64,000 nt of DNA from the NCBI GenBank assembly GCA_029747015.1, contig JAKOGI010000826.1, positions 16,001-80,000 on the forward strand, read 5' to 3'. Positions 24,713 to 36,113 of this stretch are shown here, piece after piece. The stretch is from Carnegiea gigantea (Eukaryota > Streptophyta > Magnoliopsida > Caryophyllales > Cactaceae). A program made the position numbers and the translations under genes. The notes beneath the pieces are model-generated. The model was not told where the DNA came from. It saw nothing but the letters and a program-made list of their open reading frames with translations, and did no database searches. The stretch's first letter is position 1. Each line of letters begins with the position of its first letter.

Positions 24713-25312
24713 TAGGAATGGCAATGGGGTGGGTACGGGGCGGGTTGAGCCGTACCCGTACCCGTACCCATTTTCGAAAACAGTACCCATACCCGTACCC
24801 ATACCCATCGGGTATTGAAAAACTACACCCATATGCTTACCCACCGGGTTTTTGCGAGTTTGCGGGTTTTATTCGGGTTTGCATAGGAAATAAAAATTAA
24901 TACCCATATTAAACCCATATTTGAATTCGATATTAGTAAATTCAACAAGTCATTAACACGTTTTTGTTGAATGCCTACTAAGCATCCCCTACCACAATAT
25001 TTGGTCATAACAAGTAGCAACAATCCACATGAGGAGTATAGATTACCTATCCACCAGTAAGATATGCAAATTTGGGCTGGATATTTGGGCTGCCAAGCTT
25101 GATTAATTAAGTCAGATTAGATTTTTTTAAATTAATTAAAAAACGGGTACGGGGCGGGTGAAGCTCGTACCCGTACCCGCACCTGTACCCGTATCCATTT
25201 TTCTCAAACCCGCCCCATACCCATTTAAAACCCATTTTCATCGCCCATTTGGGTTACAAACGGGGCGGATTTTCCGGATTTTAAACGGGTACGGGTTTTA
25301 TTGCCATCCCTA
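24713..25312. mobile_element. hAT MITE with GTACCC words
   Basis: Ends TAGGAATGGCAAT and ATTGCCATCCCTA are inverted and flanked by a perfect 8-bp duplication CTCTTGTT (24705-24712 and 25313-25320). Both subterminal parts repeat CCCGTACCC and GGGTACGGG. Exactly 600 bp, no transposase. The frames here only translate the word repeats. Confidence 0.92.
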
Positions 25313-25320
25313 CTCTTGTT

Positions 25321-26085
25321 GTAAACCTAAACTTTCCAAATCCAGCTTATCCTACAACTGCAGTTACTGATTCAAAACATCCACATTGGAGACAACGATG
25401 CAAGAATTAGTTATAGATCATTACATAGACTACACAACAAAATATTGTAAAAAAAGTGCCTTTAAATAGGCAAATGTGCACAAATTAACATCGTATTAGC
25501 AAGTTACATCTCAAACTTCATCCTACTTTAAAGTAGATTTCTATAACCTTAATTAGCTTAGCCTCATCTCCAATAGAACTTGGAAAGGTCAAATAATATC
25601 TACTTTTATGCTTCACTACGCTTATACCGTTACGATGTAAAGATGTGAGTTAAATATTTTTAAATATCTCATTAAGGGAATTTTTTTTATAAAAAAAGCA
25701 AACAATAAATTGATGTATTATATTATTTTGTTAATGCAAAAAGTAAAGTGACTCTTCTGTAGTTTTTTTTCTACTAATAACATACTTTTTTATTCTAATT
25801 AATATCAAACTCACATTTTTTGTTGTATTTGCATTTGCATCATTGAATCATATATATTTTATGATTAAATTTTATTATTAAATAATAGAAAGGTATGTGA
25901 GAAGTTACCTTATTAAATAGAATTAATATTGTATTAAATTTAGATCCATCCTACATAACCTTTTCTTTTTATTTTAAATCTCATGTAGCATCCTATGTTG
26001 TATTAAAGTACCTCACATGGCTATCACTCCTATTTGGCATCCTATATGGTAAGCTTACGTGTCGCTCATACATAAGTTCAATTCA

Positions 26086-26137
<52 letters not shown>

Positions 26138-26446
26138 ATAAGAAGAGGCTGTGGATTGCAATATCCTTGCTTACCCATGTCCACAAAATGTGATAACAAC
26201 GGAAGATTTAAGCACGCATGCCAAAGATTAACATCATCCAGAATCTCAACTCAGATTGAGCTTTGAGCAGATAATTTTTCACAATATACGAATGCAAAGG
26301 AAGGACAAATCATATGATACATTGAGAGCTCTGATTTACAAACATTTCATTGCTTTTTACAATTACAAAATCAGCCATTATATTCAATTTGCTATATAAT
26401 ATGCAACAATCTAGCTTGTGTATATACCTTTTTTTTTTTTTTAAAA
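25321..26446. other. AT-rich spacer, (TA)n at 26088-26133
   Basis: No gene is seen up to the stop codon of the MIF gene at 26447. A long TA microsatellite lies at 26088-26133. The last 200-300 bases probably hold the MIF 3' untranslated region. A run of T (26430-26442) lies just past the stop codon in the sense of that gene. Confidence 0.5.
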
Positions 26447-26704
26447 TCAAGAAGGTGAAGAACTCTCACAGACAACGTCAGCTTGTTCCAACTTTCTGTG
26501 AAAGCTCCTGTGGCAGCCACAAGCTGCACATAATAGGGCGTTGCTCGTGCCTTGTGCCCCACTAGCCATGAACTCCCTGCATCCATCCACTGCATAACCT
26601 CCTATGCTCGCTGCATGATTCTTCTGACACTCTGCATATCCAACAATCGATTCACTCCTTTGCAATGTTTCATATCTTTTCACCATTTTATGCCTCTTCA
26701 TCAT
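26447..26704 (-). CDS. MIF: MINI ZINC FINGER (MIF) protein
   Basis: Intact 85-residue single-exon protein made of little more than the zinc-finger homeodomain (ZF-HD) dimerisation domain. The domain spans about residues 20-71: [11 protein letters not shown], then [12 protein letters not shown], then [13 protein letters not shown]. Putative zinc ligands are C26, H30, C42, C59, C62, H65 and H69. There is no homeodomain and the C-terminus ends shortly after VVCESS. Known MIF proteins are microproteins that pair with ZF-HD transcription factors, keep them from the nucleus or DNA, and affect hormone responses and floral meristem termination. Two Met codons open the frame; I use the first. A basic N-terminus (KRHKMVKR) precedes the domain. 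The length is near the lower end for the family. It is one of two host genes I trust here; the paralogue number (MIF1, 2 or 3) cannot be assigned by eye. Confidence 0.95.
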   Translation of the reverse strand: MMKRHKMVKRYETLQRSESIVGYAECQKNHAASIGGYAVDGCREFMASGAQGTSNALLCAACGCHRSFHRKLEQADVVCESSSPS

Positions 26705-26766
26705 ATATATCTTGCAAACTTTTAGTGTTCACCTATAACCTATCTAGAACATGCACTGAAAAAGCA

Positions 26767-26774
26767 TATATATA
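26767..26774 (-). promoter_or_regulatory. Possible TATA box of the MIF gene
   Basis: TATATATA lies about 63 bases before the first Met codon in minus sense. Spacing would allow a short 5' untranslated region. Based on sequence and position only. Confidence 0.3.
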
Positions 26775-28129
26775 CCCAACAAAATAATTGATATATTGAA
26801 TGAGTTAGGAGATGAATATATAGGAAGGAAGAATAGAGAAAGAAGCTACCTAGCTAGCCATAGGTAGGTTGAATATCTACAACGATGAGGTGATACATAA
26901 TAGAGTTGTACGTGTACGTAAGAAGAAATCGATTTTCCAAGCTTTAAAAACATTTTCCTCTTTGTCTTATCTCTATCTTTATGCGGCATATGTTACTTGT
27001 TACTTCTCATGTGCTAAATAATGACCATGAGATTTTTGCATCAAGATATCAAATCATGACCATACGTGGCCAGGGAAGAAACACTGATGGGCAAGCTGTC
27101 AACAATAGTCGTTGGGCAAAACCTACAAGACGTAACACGGCGGGGGTGCGGAGGACCATATACTTCTTTTCAAGGCCAATAGAAACCCTAGCTAGGATGT
27201 ATACGCAAGCGTGGGTGCGTGTGTTTGTTTTGTTTTTTTTTGGGGGGGGGGGGGAGGGTCCAACTGTCCTATAAAATGGGCTGGCTTAATGCAAATTTCT
27301 GTGGGCCCAAATTGATAGTACAGAGGAAAGTCAAGATGGGCCGTGTCAACAAACCATTGTCTACTTCCTGAAGTTTCTTACATGATCAGGAATCATATTT
27401 TGACTAAAAGTGGGAGAAGCAGCCAAAACTTCCACGTCCTTCCTGAACGATGAGTAACACAAGCGCCACCTAAAGTTCCCTCTACACTCAAAACTATACA
27501 TGGTACTGGTGGAAACATGTGCACCCAATGAACTGCTTTGAAAGAAGGCGCCCATTTGGTAAATCGTTATCAGTTAGAGAATATTAAATGAACGACGTCC
27601 CACATCGACGATTAAGTCGATAAGTATAATTAGAAGTTTATGCCTAAGCCAAAGTCCAGTGACACATGTATTGCATTTGTGCTTATTTGGGGCTCAAAAT
27701 TATGTAATTTTAAGTATAATTAAGGATAGTTTATAGTCATGTTATTGGTTTTATTGTCATATTTAAAATTTGATTTCAGATTAGTGAATTTTTCTTTCTA
27801 ATGTTTCCCTGCCAGCTTCTCTTGTTTGTTGAATCCATTGTAAAATTAAAATTTTAACTTCGATTATTTTAGTATTGAGGTAGGAAACTTTTCGAAAGAA
27901 AAGAGAAGGGAAAAAAAAGTGTTGAGCTCCGAGCCGTACAATATATGTAATCGAGCATGAGCTGATCAAGTCTAAGATTTTCAAGCACGGTGAATTTCAA
28001 GCCGACCTTGAGCTTGACCCATATGACCAAGTTCAGCCACGCGCCAGCTTGACTTGAGCTAAACCAGGCTCAGTTACCCAAAACTCCTAACATGTGAGTC
28101 CAATTAATTAACCAGACCAAGGATAGTGG
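26775..28129. other. MIF upstream region and spacer
   Basis: No further gene is seen. The stretch holds the MIF promoter side, a T run followed by 13 Gs (27232-27254), a short TRIM-like phrase (CCCACATCGACGATTAAG near 27599) and, at 27930-28090, repeated GAGCTTGA/TCAAGC words that could be the end of a decayed DNA transposon. Confidence 0.4.
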
Positions 28130-28420
28130 CAAACAAATGATCAAATTTGTTCAAGAACTATCTCAACCAACACTTTAAGCTAAGTTAAGGATTGAAGGCT
28201 TAGGAACTGATTTTGTGCTCTAACATCGATCTTTCACGCGAATGCCCTTTGATCTTGAAGCATGGATGTTGTAGAAATGCGTCCATACCTTGCGAAATAA
28301 AAATGCGGATTGCTGATATTTCAACTCGAAAACTCCCGCTTAGAAAAACCCTTATATTATGTTCAAAAATCATCTCAACCAAAAGTTTAAATTGATGATT
28401 GAAAGCATACATAAAAATTG
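28130..28420. repeat. Dispersed repeat, second copy
   Basis: It shares AACCAAAAGTTTAAA, GGAACTGATTTTGTGCTC and GAATGCCCTTTGATCTTGAAG with the sequence at 39457-39640. That copy reads GGAATTGGTTTTATACTC and GAATGTCCTTTGGACTTGAAG. It lies between duplicated CAACCAA phrases. Probably a non-coding retroelement. Confidence 0.5.
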
Positions 28421-29900
28421 GCTTTGTATTTTAAAAAAATTAATAAATAAAAACACATATATTGGGCATATGATATCAAATAAATTATTTTGTTAAGTTG
28501 AATTTGTTGATAACATAAAAAAGATTTTCTAAATAATAGGTGTCAAGTTCAAATAACACAGTTAAGTTGATTTTAAGACATTTATATGAAGGATATTTAT
28601 ATGAATGAACAAATAAATCATTGTGCAATTTCGAGTTGGCATTTTGGGTAAAGTTGTATGCTCTGTTTTGCTAGTATAATTGTGAATTTAGAATCAATAA
28701 TGAAGTTTAGGGTGGCTCATTCTAACGTATGGATCTAATTTAATAGGGGTATTGTTTTAAATATAGAGAAACATCGTTCCGTCTGACTCAACCAGACTTC
28801 ACATTGTATTATTTTTGACTAGTTTAAAACTTATAAATGATCTTAAAAAGAGGGAAGTGTACATATCTCGCATTTAGGTTTTAAACTAAAAACACATTTA
28901 TCTAAAGGAGCATGTTTAATTATTTTTGAACATACAACGAATGACTGATGATTGATGGACAGGGATATGCAATTAGTCCACGGAGACGTAAATAGGACTG
29001 CCAACATGCAATGCGTTCCTTCTTGAGAAAGGTTGGCCAGAGTTTAGAAGAAGTTGGACGTAATTAAAAATTTAAAAGGACTTGAGACAAGTTGAATTTT
29101 TTTTTTAATAATTTGATTTTATAATTTTCATCATCTGTAGAAGATTCAGTGCAGAGGTTTCTTAGCATTTGTGAATTGAACTTTGTGAAATCGATTAGAT
29201 GACTTTCTGCATTTTCAATAGATTGAAATATCATTTTCCTAATTGTAGAACGAGATTATTTGTTATTCTCTGGAGTCGTTTGGCCTTTTGGACCACTGTC
29301 TTCAGCCCCCTCATTTATCATTAACCTCATCTCCATTGGGGCTTTCTAGAAAGGCATTTGATTTCAAAGGCTGTTGTATATGTATTCTAATACGCCAGCT
29401 CAAGTAAGTGTTATTCAAGCTTGAAGTCACATCTTCATTGAAGTCACACCTTCATATTTGAGACCGCTCAATGAGACATGTTTGATTGGTACAAATTCAA
29501 ACATTCTAATGTCTTATTACGGTAATGCACTAATGATGCACGAAAGAGTCAAAGCTCGTGAGTGTACTATTAATTGGACTCAAATCTAAAAGTCCAAAAC
29601 CAATTTGCAGAAGAAAAGTTAACTCACTGTATTTTAAAATAACTGTGACTCTTGTCGATGAAATCTTTTAATTTAAAACTTGTCTTCTTTAATCACAAGT
29701 ACTATGTTGTGTGGTATGACACTAGGTCATTCATTTTCTTACTAAAATAAAGGGTCAAACCCACTCTATTTCACCATGCTAGAAGCAAATGGGTTTCTAA
29801 TCTATGCCTCAACCTCGGTCCCTTGAATACATAATAACTATCGAGCACCTTCATTCAGTAGAAAATTAGCATCTAATATCTTACGTTAAGAAAATAATTA
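28421..29900. other. No gene seen
   Basis: AT-rich spacer. The phrase region 29550-29750 has a faint TRIM-like flavour (AAAACCAATTTGCAG, AACTCACTG) but I cannot define an element. Confidence 0.4.
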
Positions 29901-30143
29901 TGTTGGCCTGATATGACTAGTTAAATCACCATAGAGGATGGTGAATAGGGTGATGATCAAATTAACAAGATAATTGAAATAAAAATGCGAAAAAACAATT
30001 GTGGACAAAACACGTTACTTATAGAGGTTCGGTCACTCCTAATCCTCTACCTACGGGCGCCCTTCGCCAATAGGATTTTGAACATTTTTTCTTTTATTAG
30101 GCCGATTGATTACATACGATTCACTAATCGTACAACCTATGAG
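29901..30143 (-). repeat. Copia-family LTR, 3' part (split)
   Basis: This is the left piece of a minus-strand LTR of the same family as the element at 18569. In plus sense it starts TGTTGGCC, the complement of the GGCCAACA end, and shares CGATTCACTAATCGTACAACC. It is interrupted after 30143 by the gypsy element. The remainder resumes at 37492. Confidence 0.85.
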
Positions 30144-31573
30144 TGTTAGCAGTTTTAATTACCGCAAGTGCACGGCGTAGCTGTAGCTAGTAACCGGCAA
30201 GTACAGGTCGAATCCACAGGGAACTTGGCTTCAATTACTGGAACTAATTAGACAACTCAAGCTAGGTGATCACAAAAGGGTTTTTGAGAATTAAACTAAG
30301 GAATTTAGACGATTAAACAGTGAATCAAACAGCAGAATGGAAGGCACCTAGGTTGGAATTAACGGCACGAATATGCTAGTGAATCAGATACCAACCCAAT
30401 CAAATAATCCTAAGCATGCATCACGAATGGATAGATTGCCGATTAAGCCCATCCCCTCCCTCTCTCAAGGGTCGAAAACTAATCCTAGAACCATAGTCGC
30501 CTATTTTCATAGGACTGAAAGTCGAAGGATTATAAGGTCTACAATCTCAAATCCCAATTAAAGTTTAACTATTCTCATGTTAAAACCTTAATCGTGCACT
30601 AAGTCGCACTAGGTAAAGGTTCCGTCTCTCAATGCTCCCCTAAACCCCAATAAAAAGGATGAATGTTCTTTCGAGCATTTCATCGAACAGGTGGCGCCTA
30701 AAGTAGAATTCGCAATTACAAACAAAGGGAAAGCATGGATTGGGCTAGTTCATAGTTCAACAATATATATTCAGCGTTAATCCCAACCTAAGTTGAAGGA
30801 TTTAGCCTACAACCATGTTTGGAACAACAATGATACAATCCAAATCAATCGACATTATACTCAAACCTAAAACAATTAAAGAACGAAAGGGAGAGAGAAT
30901 TGAGAGAGAACCTGAAATAAACCGCATAAATCGAAGGTAGAATCAAAACTTCAATTCAAAAGTACAATCCAAGAGTGTCAAGATTAAACTCTAAAACTAA
31001 ACCTAAAATCGCCTAAAGAGAATTCTGAGAGAAAACTGAACGTAAAACTCAGCGTCAAAACTCCCTTCCCTTCAAAACAGCCCCGAAGGAAAATTTAAGT
31101 CGCGTCGCGGAACGGGGGTGGCACGGTCGTGCCACGAGGCGGCCAAATTTCTGGAGAATCGCCAAAACGACTCGGTGAACCGGCCACGTGGCACGGTCGT
31201 GCCACGTGGCACGGCCACACCGTGCCATGTGGCACGGTCGTGCCACGTGGCACGGTCAGGCCGTGCCATGTGGCGGCCGGTTCGGGTTGTCGGGCTTTTG
31301 CAGTTTGCCCTGTCTCGTGTGTTCGATTTTCCGGGACTTCTGTGCGACGCTTTTTCGTAGTTTTTCTCGCCTTCTTGGCACTCCTTTCTGCCAAATATTG
31401 TTCATCTTTCCGTTTCTTCAATGAAGTTCCTGAAAATATCGAAAGATGTTATATGAGTTAAAAGTATGCAAAAGGAGGCCGATTTGACCCTTCCTTAACA
31501 CAATTAAATGTGAAAACGGGGGAGGAAATGGGTCAAATAGGGGCTAAAAATAGTGCAGAGTAGAAGTTCATCA
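30144..31573 (-). repeat. 3' LTR of TR-GAG element
   Basis: It runs (plus sense) from TGTTAGCAG to TTCATCA. It contains the variable palindromic GTGGCACGGTCGTGCCAC block at about 31116-31275, longer than in the other LTR by roughly 57 bases. Short frames on both strands are shadows repeated in the partner LTR. Confidence 0.92.
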
Positions 31574-31586
31574 CGCCCCCATGCTT
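31574..31586 (-). other. Polypurine tract of TR-GAG element
   Basis: In minus sense the bases just before the 3' LTR read AGCATGGGGGCG. This G-rich tract abutting the LTR is where plus-strand priming is expected. Confidence 0.6.
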
Positions 31587-33462
31587 ATCTCTTACTTGTC
31601 CCCAAGCAAGACTATGCTATGAAAAATCAAGGAGGATGGTGGACCTCTAAACACACGCTCTTCAAGGAAAAGGATGGAGGATCAACAAATCACGCTAATC
31701 ATGCAGTGAAGGTAGTCAAGTCAAGGTGTGCAAGAAAATTTCAATAAAAATGTATGCAATGTCATCCATGAATCACTTTGCCTAAATGAAACACAATACA
31801 CACCCCAATATTGAAAAACATAATAGGACATAACCTTCCTCAACAAATGGTGAGTAAGCAAGACTAGTAGGACCTTACTTTAAGGTAAAGTGGAACACTC
31901 TTCTCAATGTGTTTGAAATATGTAACAAGGGTACGCTCAATACTCTAACCAATCAGGCAACTGCCATACGCTTGGTAAAGTTCTCTACTCTCCACCGCGA
32001 GAATGCAATATGCAATGTGTCAATCATGAGGGCTTGCAATAGGGATGTAATGGGGCTAAGGTCAAAGGTGAGAAGTGGAATAATTTGGGGAAGTGGAGCT
32101 ATTAGTGAAAGACTAGGGAGTAAGAACACTTCCACAATTCAGCATTATAGATACAACTTCACACCAACTTGCGAATCGAGTTGCAAAGCTCGCAAAAACC
32201 TCTAAGGAGAAACCAACAAGCTTATTGCAAAAAGCTTCCATGCTACCCATTTTATTTGCAACTTCTCATTTCATTTTCCTTTCATTTTTTTTTTTTTGAG
32301 AAGCAAAAAGGATGCACATTGGATAGCGTTGCAAGTACAAAAATTAATTCGCAATTTTCTCCAAAATGAGCCACTAGTATTATGCCCGCAGTGAATAATC
32401 AAATGCCCCAAATGGCCCAACTACATTATGGAAGTGTCGCCCCACTAGACCTTGACAAGGGTGAAGGAAATATGCACAGGTCAAGTGTATATTTGATATG
32501 GTGCAACAACAACAACGGGGGAAAAGGCACAAAGGGCTGCCAAAAGGGTAACATGCAACCACGGGTGGCTTTCTGGCTAATGTGGCTACGTGAACGAAAA
32601 TTACCTCAATCATCTCAACACATGCAATTGCTAAGTGCAGTTTTAAGGAGAACAAGACCAAGTTCTAGAGATGCATCATGGAGGAGCCACACATGAAAGG
32701 AAGTAGAGACTATATGTAGTGAATAGTCATTAGGCTCAAGAATCTCACAGGTAAACCTATCACAGTCAAGTGACTTACTCCAAGGTATGTCCCATTCATC
32801 AAGGTCAATCAAGTCAAACCACATGAATCTCAGGGGTAGTTAGCATGCAACACAGGGCAAAGAACTATAGATGACAAAACAAACACAATTTGTACAAAGA
32901 CTCACATCAAGACAAATCACGCCTCAACACACAGCTCAACATGATCAATCAATCATCACCCCTTTCAATCTCATCACAAGAGGGGTTTTCACAATTTTTT
33001 TTTTCAAAGTAATAAAGCTAACTAAGAAAGCAATAAAGATATAAAGGATAATGGAGAGAAGGGTGAGAGACAGTACCTGAGGAGCTTACAAATGCCCGAC
33101 TCGATCATTTCTCCTTTTGCGATGCAAAATCTAGCCCTATATGTGCTAAACTACATGCTCTAATGATCAAAAGATAAAAACATCCTACTGCAACTATATG
33201 CGGTCCTATCTATATGATGTGAATGCAGTGATGTCAATCGCCCTAACCCCGCAATTCTGCCCAAAGAGCGACAAGCTCACCCCCCCATGCTGGAGATTTT
33301 CATTGTCCTCAAGGAAAAGGACGCAAAAAAAGGAGAAGGGAAGGGGGCGGAGGGAAGAGGGGGGGAGAAACACACTTTTTTTTTTTGGTTTGGAAAAACA
33401 AAAAGGGCCTTGGGTTGCCTCCCAAGAAGCGCTTGTTTTAGGTCTCAAGCTTGACCCGTACC
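31587..33462 (-). other. TR-GAG untranslated interior
   Basis: Nearly 1.9 kb lies between the end of the gag-derived frames and the purine tract, with no pol motifs. Near 33410-33440 (minus sense) is AAGCGCTTCTTGGGAGGCAA, a phrase I recall from other plant gypsy elements, so it may be a conserved non-coding signal of the family. Frames here have no recognisable domains. Confidence 0.6.
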
Positions 33463-33816
33463 TCAGGAGGACGATGCTCGTATGCTGGAGGGAGGTGTGG
33501 GGGTGGAAGAAGTGGACGGTGAGGTAGCTAGCACCTCCTCAGGGGTGAAATCAGGCATCAGTGTCACCCAAGGAGGCCCGCCAAGAGCAGCAGTAGGTGA
33601 TGGAGGTGGGGGAGGCAGGACAGGCGGCCGCAGATGGGATCCTCCACCCCAGTCAGTAATCGCCACTCCCGGAGCAGGTGGAAAAGGAGGGGGAGTGGGG
33701 GCTGAGGGTGTGGAGTGGGCACCAGGTGTGGGGGATTGTGTGGGTGGAGGGAAGTGGAAATCCACGCGCTCGCCACAAACAGTGGAGGACATAGTGCCTG
33801 TCTGCACGTCGATCAC
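33463..33816 (-). pseudogene. Frameshifted tail of gag-protease
   Basis: The frame opens with IDVQTG, the normal continuation of the protease after ILGRPFLAT, but lies in a different phase from the upstream reading frame because of a shift near 33815-33830 in a run of six Cs. A proline-rich, low-complexity tail of about 90 residues follows. In full-length relatives pol would follow; here it ends. Confidence 0.6.
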
Positions 33817-35843
33817 CGCCCCCCGGTCGCAAGGAATGGGCGACCTAGGATGAAGGGGGTAAGGTAGTCCTCGTCTATGTCTAGGATGATAAAATCACAT
33901 GGGACCAGGAACTGACCTACCTGGACAGGGACATCCTCCAAAATGCCCACGGGTCGCCGAGTAGAGCAGTCGGCAAGCTGAATGACAATGTTGGTGGGTG
34001 TGGGGTCCCGCAGTTGCAGTTTCTGGCAGAGAGAGAGCGGCATGATGCTCACACTGGCGCCCAAATCACAAAGGGATTTCTCAATCTGCGTATCCCCTAT
34101 GCAGCATGGGATACAGAAACTGCCAGGATCCTGCAGTTTCAATGGTGACCGCTCCGATAGAAGTGCGCTGTAGGATCTGATGATGGGGGCCACTGGGACG
34201 TCCCCTGGGTTCCCCTTCTTGGACAGGAGCTTTCGTAGAAATTTAAATTGTGCAGGGGCATTCTTGAGAGCATCCAAAAAGGGGCTACAGGCATAGATTC
34301 GGCGTAAGATCTCCAGAAATCGCACGAATCTAGGTTCAAGCTGACGTAGCTTGGACCATGCCAGTCGCTGAGGGTAAGGCACTGGCGGCTGATAGGGACG
34401 AATGGGAGGTGTAGGGGTGACCTCCTCAGTAGAACTCATACTCTCTTCCTTCTTCTTTTGCCCCTCGGTTCCTGTAGAGTCAGAAACAGGAATTACCTCC
34501 TGAAGAACCATCACTGGGCTCTCTGCTAACCCCTCATCCATCGTGGAGATGGCATTGACATGGCGGCGGGGGTTGACTTCGGTCTGGCCTGGAAGTTGCC
34601 CTTGAGGTCGGGACAGGAGGCTCACCTGTTGGGCAATCTGAGCAACCTGTGTGTCTATCGTTTTCTGATGGGCGGCCATAGCATCTACCCTGGAGGTCAG
34701 CTGATGGATTGACTCCTTAAGAGTCTCGTTGGTTGTAGTCTGGGTCGCTAGGAAGCGCTCCATAAGACTCTCCAGGTGAGATGTAGGTTCAGGAGGTGGA
34801 GGGGGTGGAGTGTATAAAGCTCGGTTGTGGAAACCTGATGGGTGCATGGAGCTCTGGGGATGGGAGTTGGGATTTTTGTAGAGGGGGTTCGGGTGACTCT
34901 TCCAACCCTGGCTGTAGGAGGTGGGATGGGGGTTATTTTGAGGAGGTGAGGTGTAAGTATGGTAGGCGTTGACATGTTCAATGCTGGAAGGAGCATTGTA
35001 GCATTCAACGGCAGTATGGCCCTGTACACCGCATGCCTCACAAACGACATAAATTCCCATGGATGGCCCCGCAGAAGTAGCTGATGAGATAGTCACTTTC
35101 TCCAGGCGCTGGGCGAGGGCATCCACCCTGCTCGCTAGGAGCATCACAGCGTCAACCTCGTGCTTGCCACTACCCCTTTTGGGGGTGGCCCTCTCACTCG
35201 ACCAGTGATAGTTGTTGGAAGTCATCTCTTCCAACAACGCCTTTGCCGCTTCAATAGACTTGCCCATTAGAGCACCTCCTGCTGCGGCATCAACTGAAAT
35301 CTTCACTGACCGCTCCAATCTATTGTAGAAAGTTTGGATTAGGAGCCAGTCAGAAACTCCGTGGTGGGGGCACTGGCGCTGGAGGCCCTTGAATCTCTCC
35401 CAGGCCTCATAAAGAGACTCACCGGCCTGCTGAGCAAAGGAGGTGATGTCTATCCTCAACTTGGCAGTCTTACCAGGTAGGAAGTACTTGCTGAGAAATG
35501 CCTTTGAGAGTACTTCCCAAGTGTTGAACGAGTTGGGCTCCTCGTTCTGTAACCAATCGCTGGCTCTATCCCGCAGTGAGAAGGAAAAGAGCCGTAGGCG
35601 GATTGCGTCGGTGGACACCCCGTTCAGCTTGATGGTATCACACTTCGCTAGGAATCTGCGAAGGTGTACGTTGGGGTTTTCCGAGGGGTGCCCGCCGAAT
35701 TGCTCCCTCTCCACAAAAGTAATCAATGCGGGGCTGAGTTCGAAATTGTTAGCCTCGATGGCGGGGTTAACGATGGAGGAGGTTATGCCCGATGCTTGAG
35801 GGAGGGCATAATCTCGCAACACTCGATGATCTTGCTCAATCAT
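33813..35843 (-). CDS. Gypsy gag-protease polyprotein
   Basis: A 676-residue frame encodes the structural polyprotein of the retrotransposon. The retrotransposon gag (capsid-like) domain spans about residues 45-215, with the blocks FGGHPSENPNVHLRRF, LRLFSFSLRDRASDWL and SLYEAWERFK. A CCHC zinc knuckle for RNA binding is C268-x2-C271-x4-H276-x4-C281. A proline- and serine-rich linker with TPPPPPPEP follows. The aspartic protease spans about residues 580-676, with active-site DLGAS at D593 and the ILGRPFLAT block near 665. It starts about 270 bases inside the 5' LTR in minus sense. The frame ends early at TGA (33813-33815) because of a shift; the expected continuation is in another phase. No reverse transcriptase follows. 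It may still be translated as a capsid protein. Confidence 0.92.
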   Translation of the reverse strand: MIEQDHRVLRDYALPQASGITSSIVNPAIEANNFELSPALITFVEREQFGGHPSENPNVHLRRFLAKCDTIKLNGVSTDAIRLRLFSFSLRDRASDWLQNEEPNSFNTWEVLSKAFLSKYFLPGKTAKLRIDITSFAQQAGESLYEAWERFKGLQRQCPHHGVSDWLLIQTFYNRLERSVKISVDAAAGGALMGKSIEAAKALLEEMTSNNYHWSSERATPKRGSGKHEVDAVMLLASRVDALAQRLEKVTISSATSAGPSMGIYVVCEACGVQGHTAVECYNAPSSIEHVNAYHTYTSPPQNNPHPTSYSQGWKSHPNPLYKNPNSHPQSSMHPSGFHNRALYTPPPPPPEPTSHLESLMERFLATQTTTNETLKESIHQLTSRVDAMAAHQKTIDTQVAQIAQQVSLLSRPQGQLPGQTEVNPRRHVNAISTMDEGLAESPVMVLQEVIPVSDSTGTEGQKKKEESMSSTEEVTPTPPIRPYQPPVPYPQRLAWSKLRQLEPRFVRFLEILRRIYACSPFLDALKNAPAQFKFLRKLLSKKGNPGDVPVAPIIRSYSALLSERSPLKLQDPGSFCIPCCIGDTQIEKSLCDLGASVSIMPLSLCQKLQLRDPTPTNIVIQLADCSTRRPVGILEDVPVQVGQFLVPCDFIILDIDEDYLTPFILGRPFLATGGR

Positions 35844-36089
35844 TATGACTTGTGCTTGGTGCCTCTTTCTTGCACCGCTTTGCCTTCAGGCGGTGGCTTC
35901 GATTTCTGGGTCGAAAGGAGCAAGTGGTTGATCCCGTTGGCTACGCCTGCGCATACAAAACCAACACTACCAGGGCGTAAACGGTTTCAAGCACAAATAG
36001 GGAAGGGGGAAACGAAGAGGAGAGAAACAGGAAAAGAAAAAGCCTAGTCTAGAGTCCGCTAACCGATTCTAATATTGAAGGGCGCAAGT

Positions 36090-36107
36090 TCCCCGGCAAC
36101 GGCGCCA
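36090..36107 (-). other. Primer-binding site, Asp tRNA
   Basis: In minus sense TGGCGCCGTTGCCGGGGA lies six bases inside the 5' LTR. It is complementary to the 3' end of plant tRNA-Asp, the primer used by Athila-like and related gypsy elements, and it fixes the element as minus-strand. Confidence 0.9.
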
Positions 36108-36113
36108 AAAACT

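Noticed and set aside
31055..31461. Overlapping frames on both strands in the LTR
   Set aside because: Three or more frames are open because the GC-rich palindromic block lacks stop codons; the same happens at 37041-37374 and 61830-62132. Only the basic minus-strand stretch is kept, as a hypothesis.
33198..33853. Forward frames with Gly-rich or Lys-rich content
   Set aside because: Antisense to the proline-rich gag tail and interior of the gypsy element; no domain.
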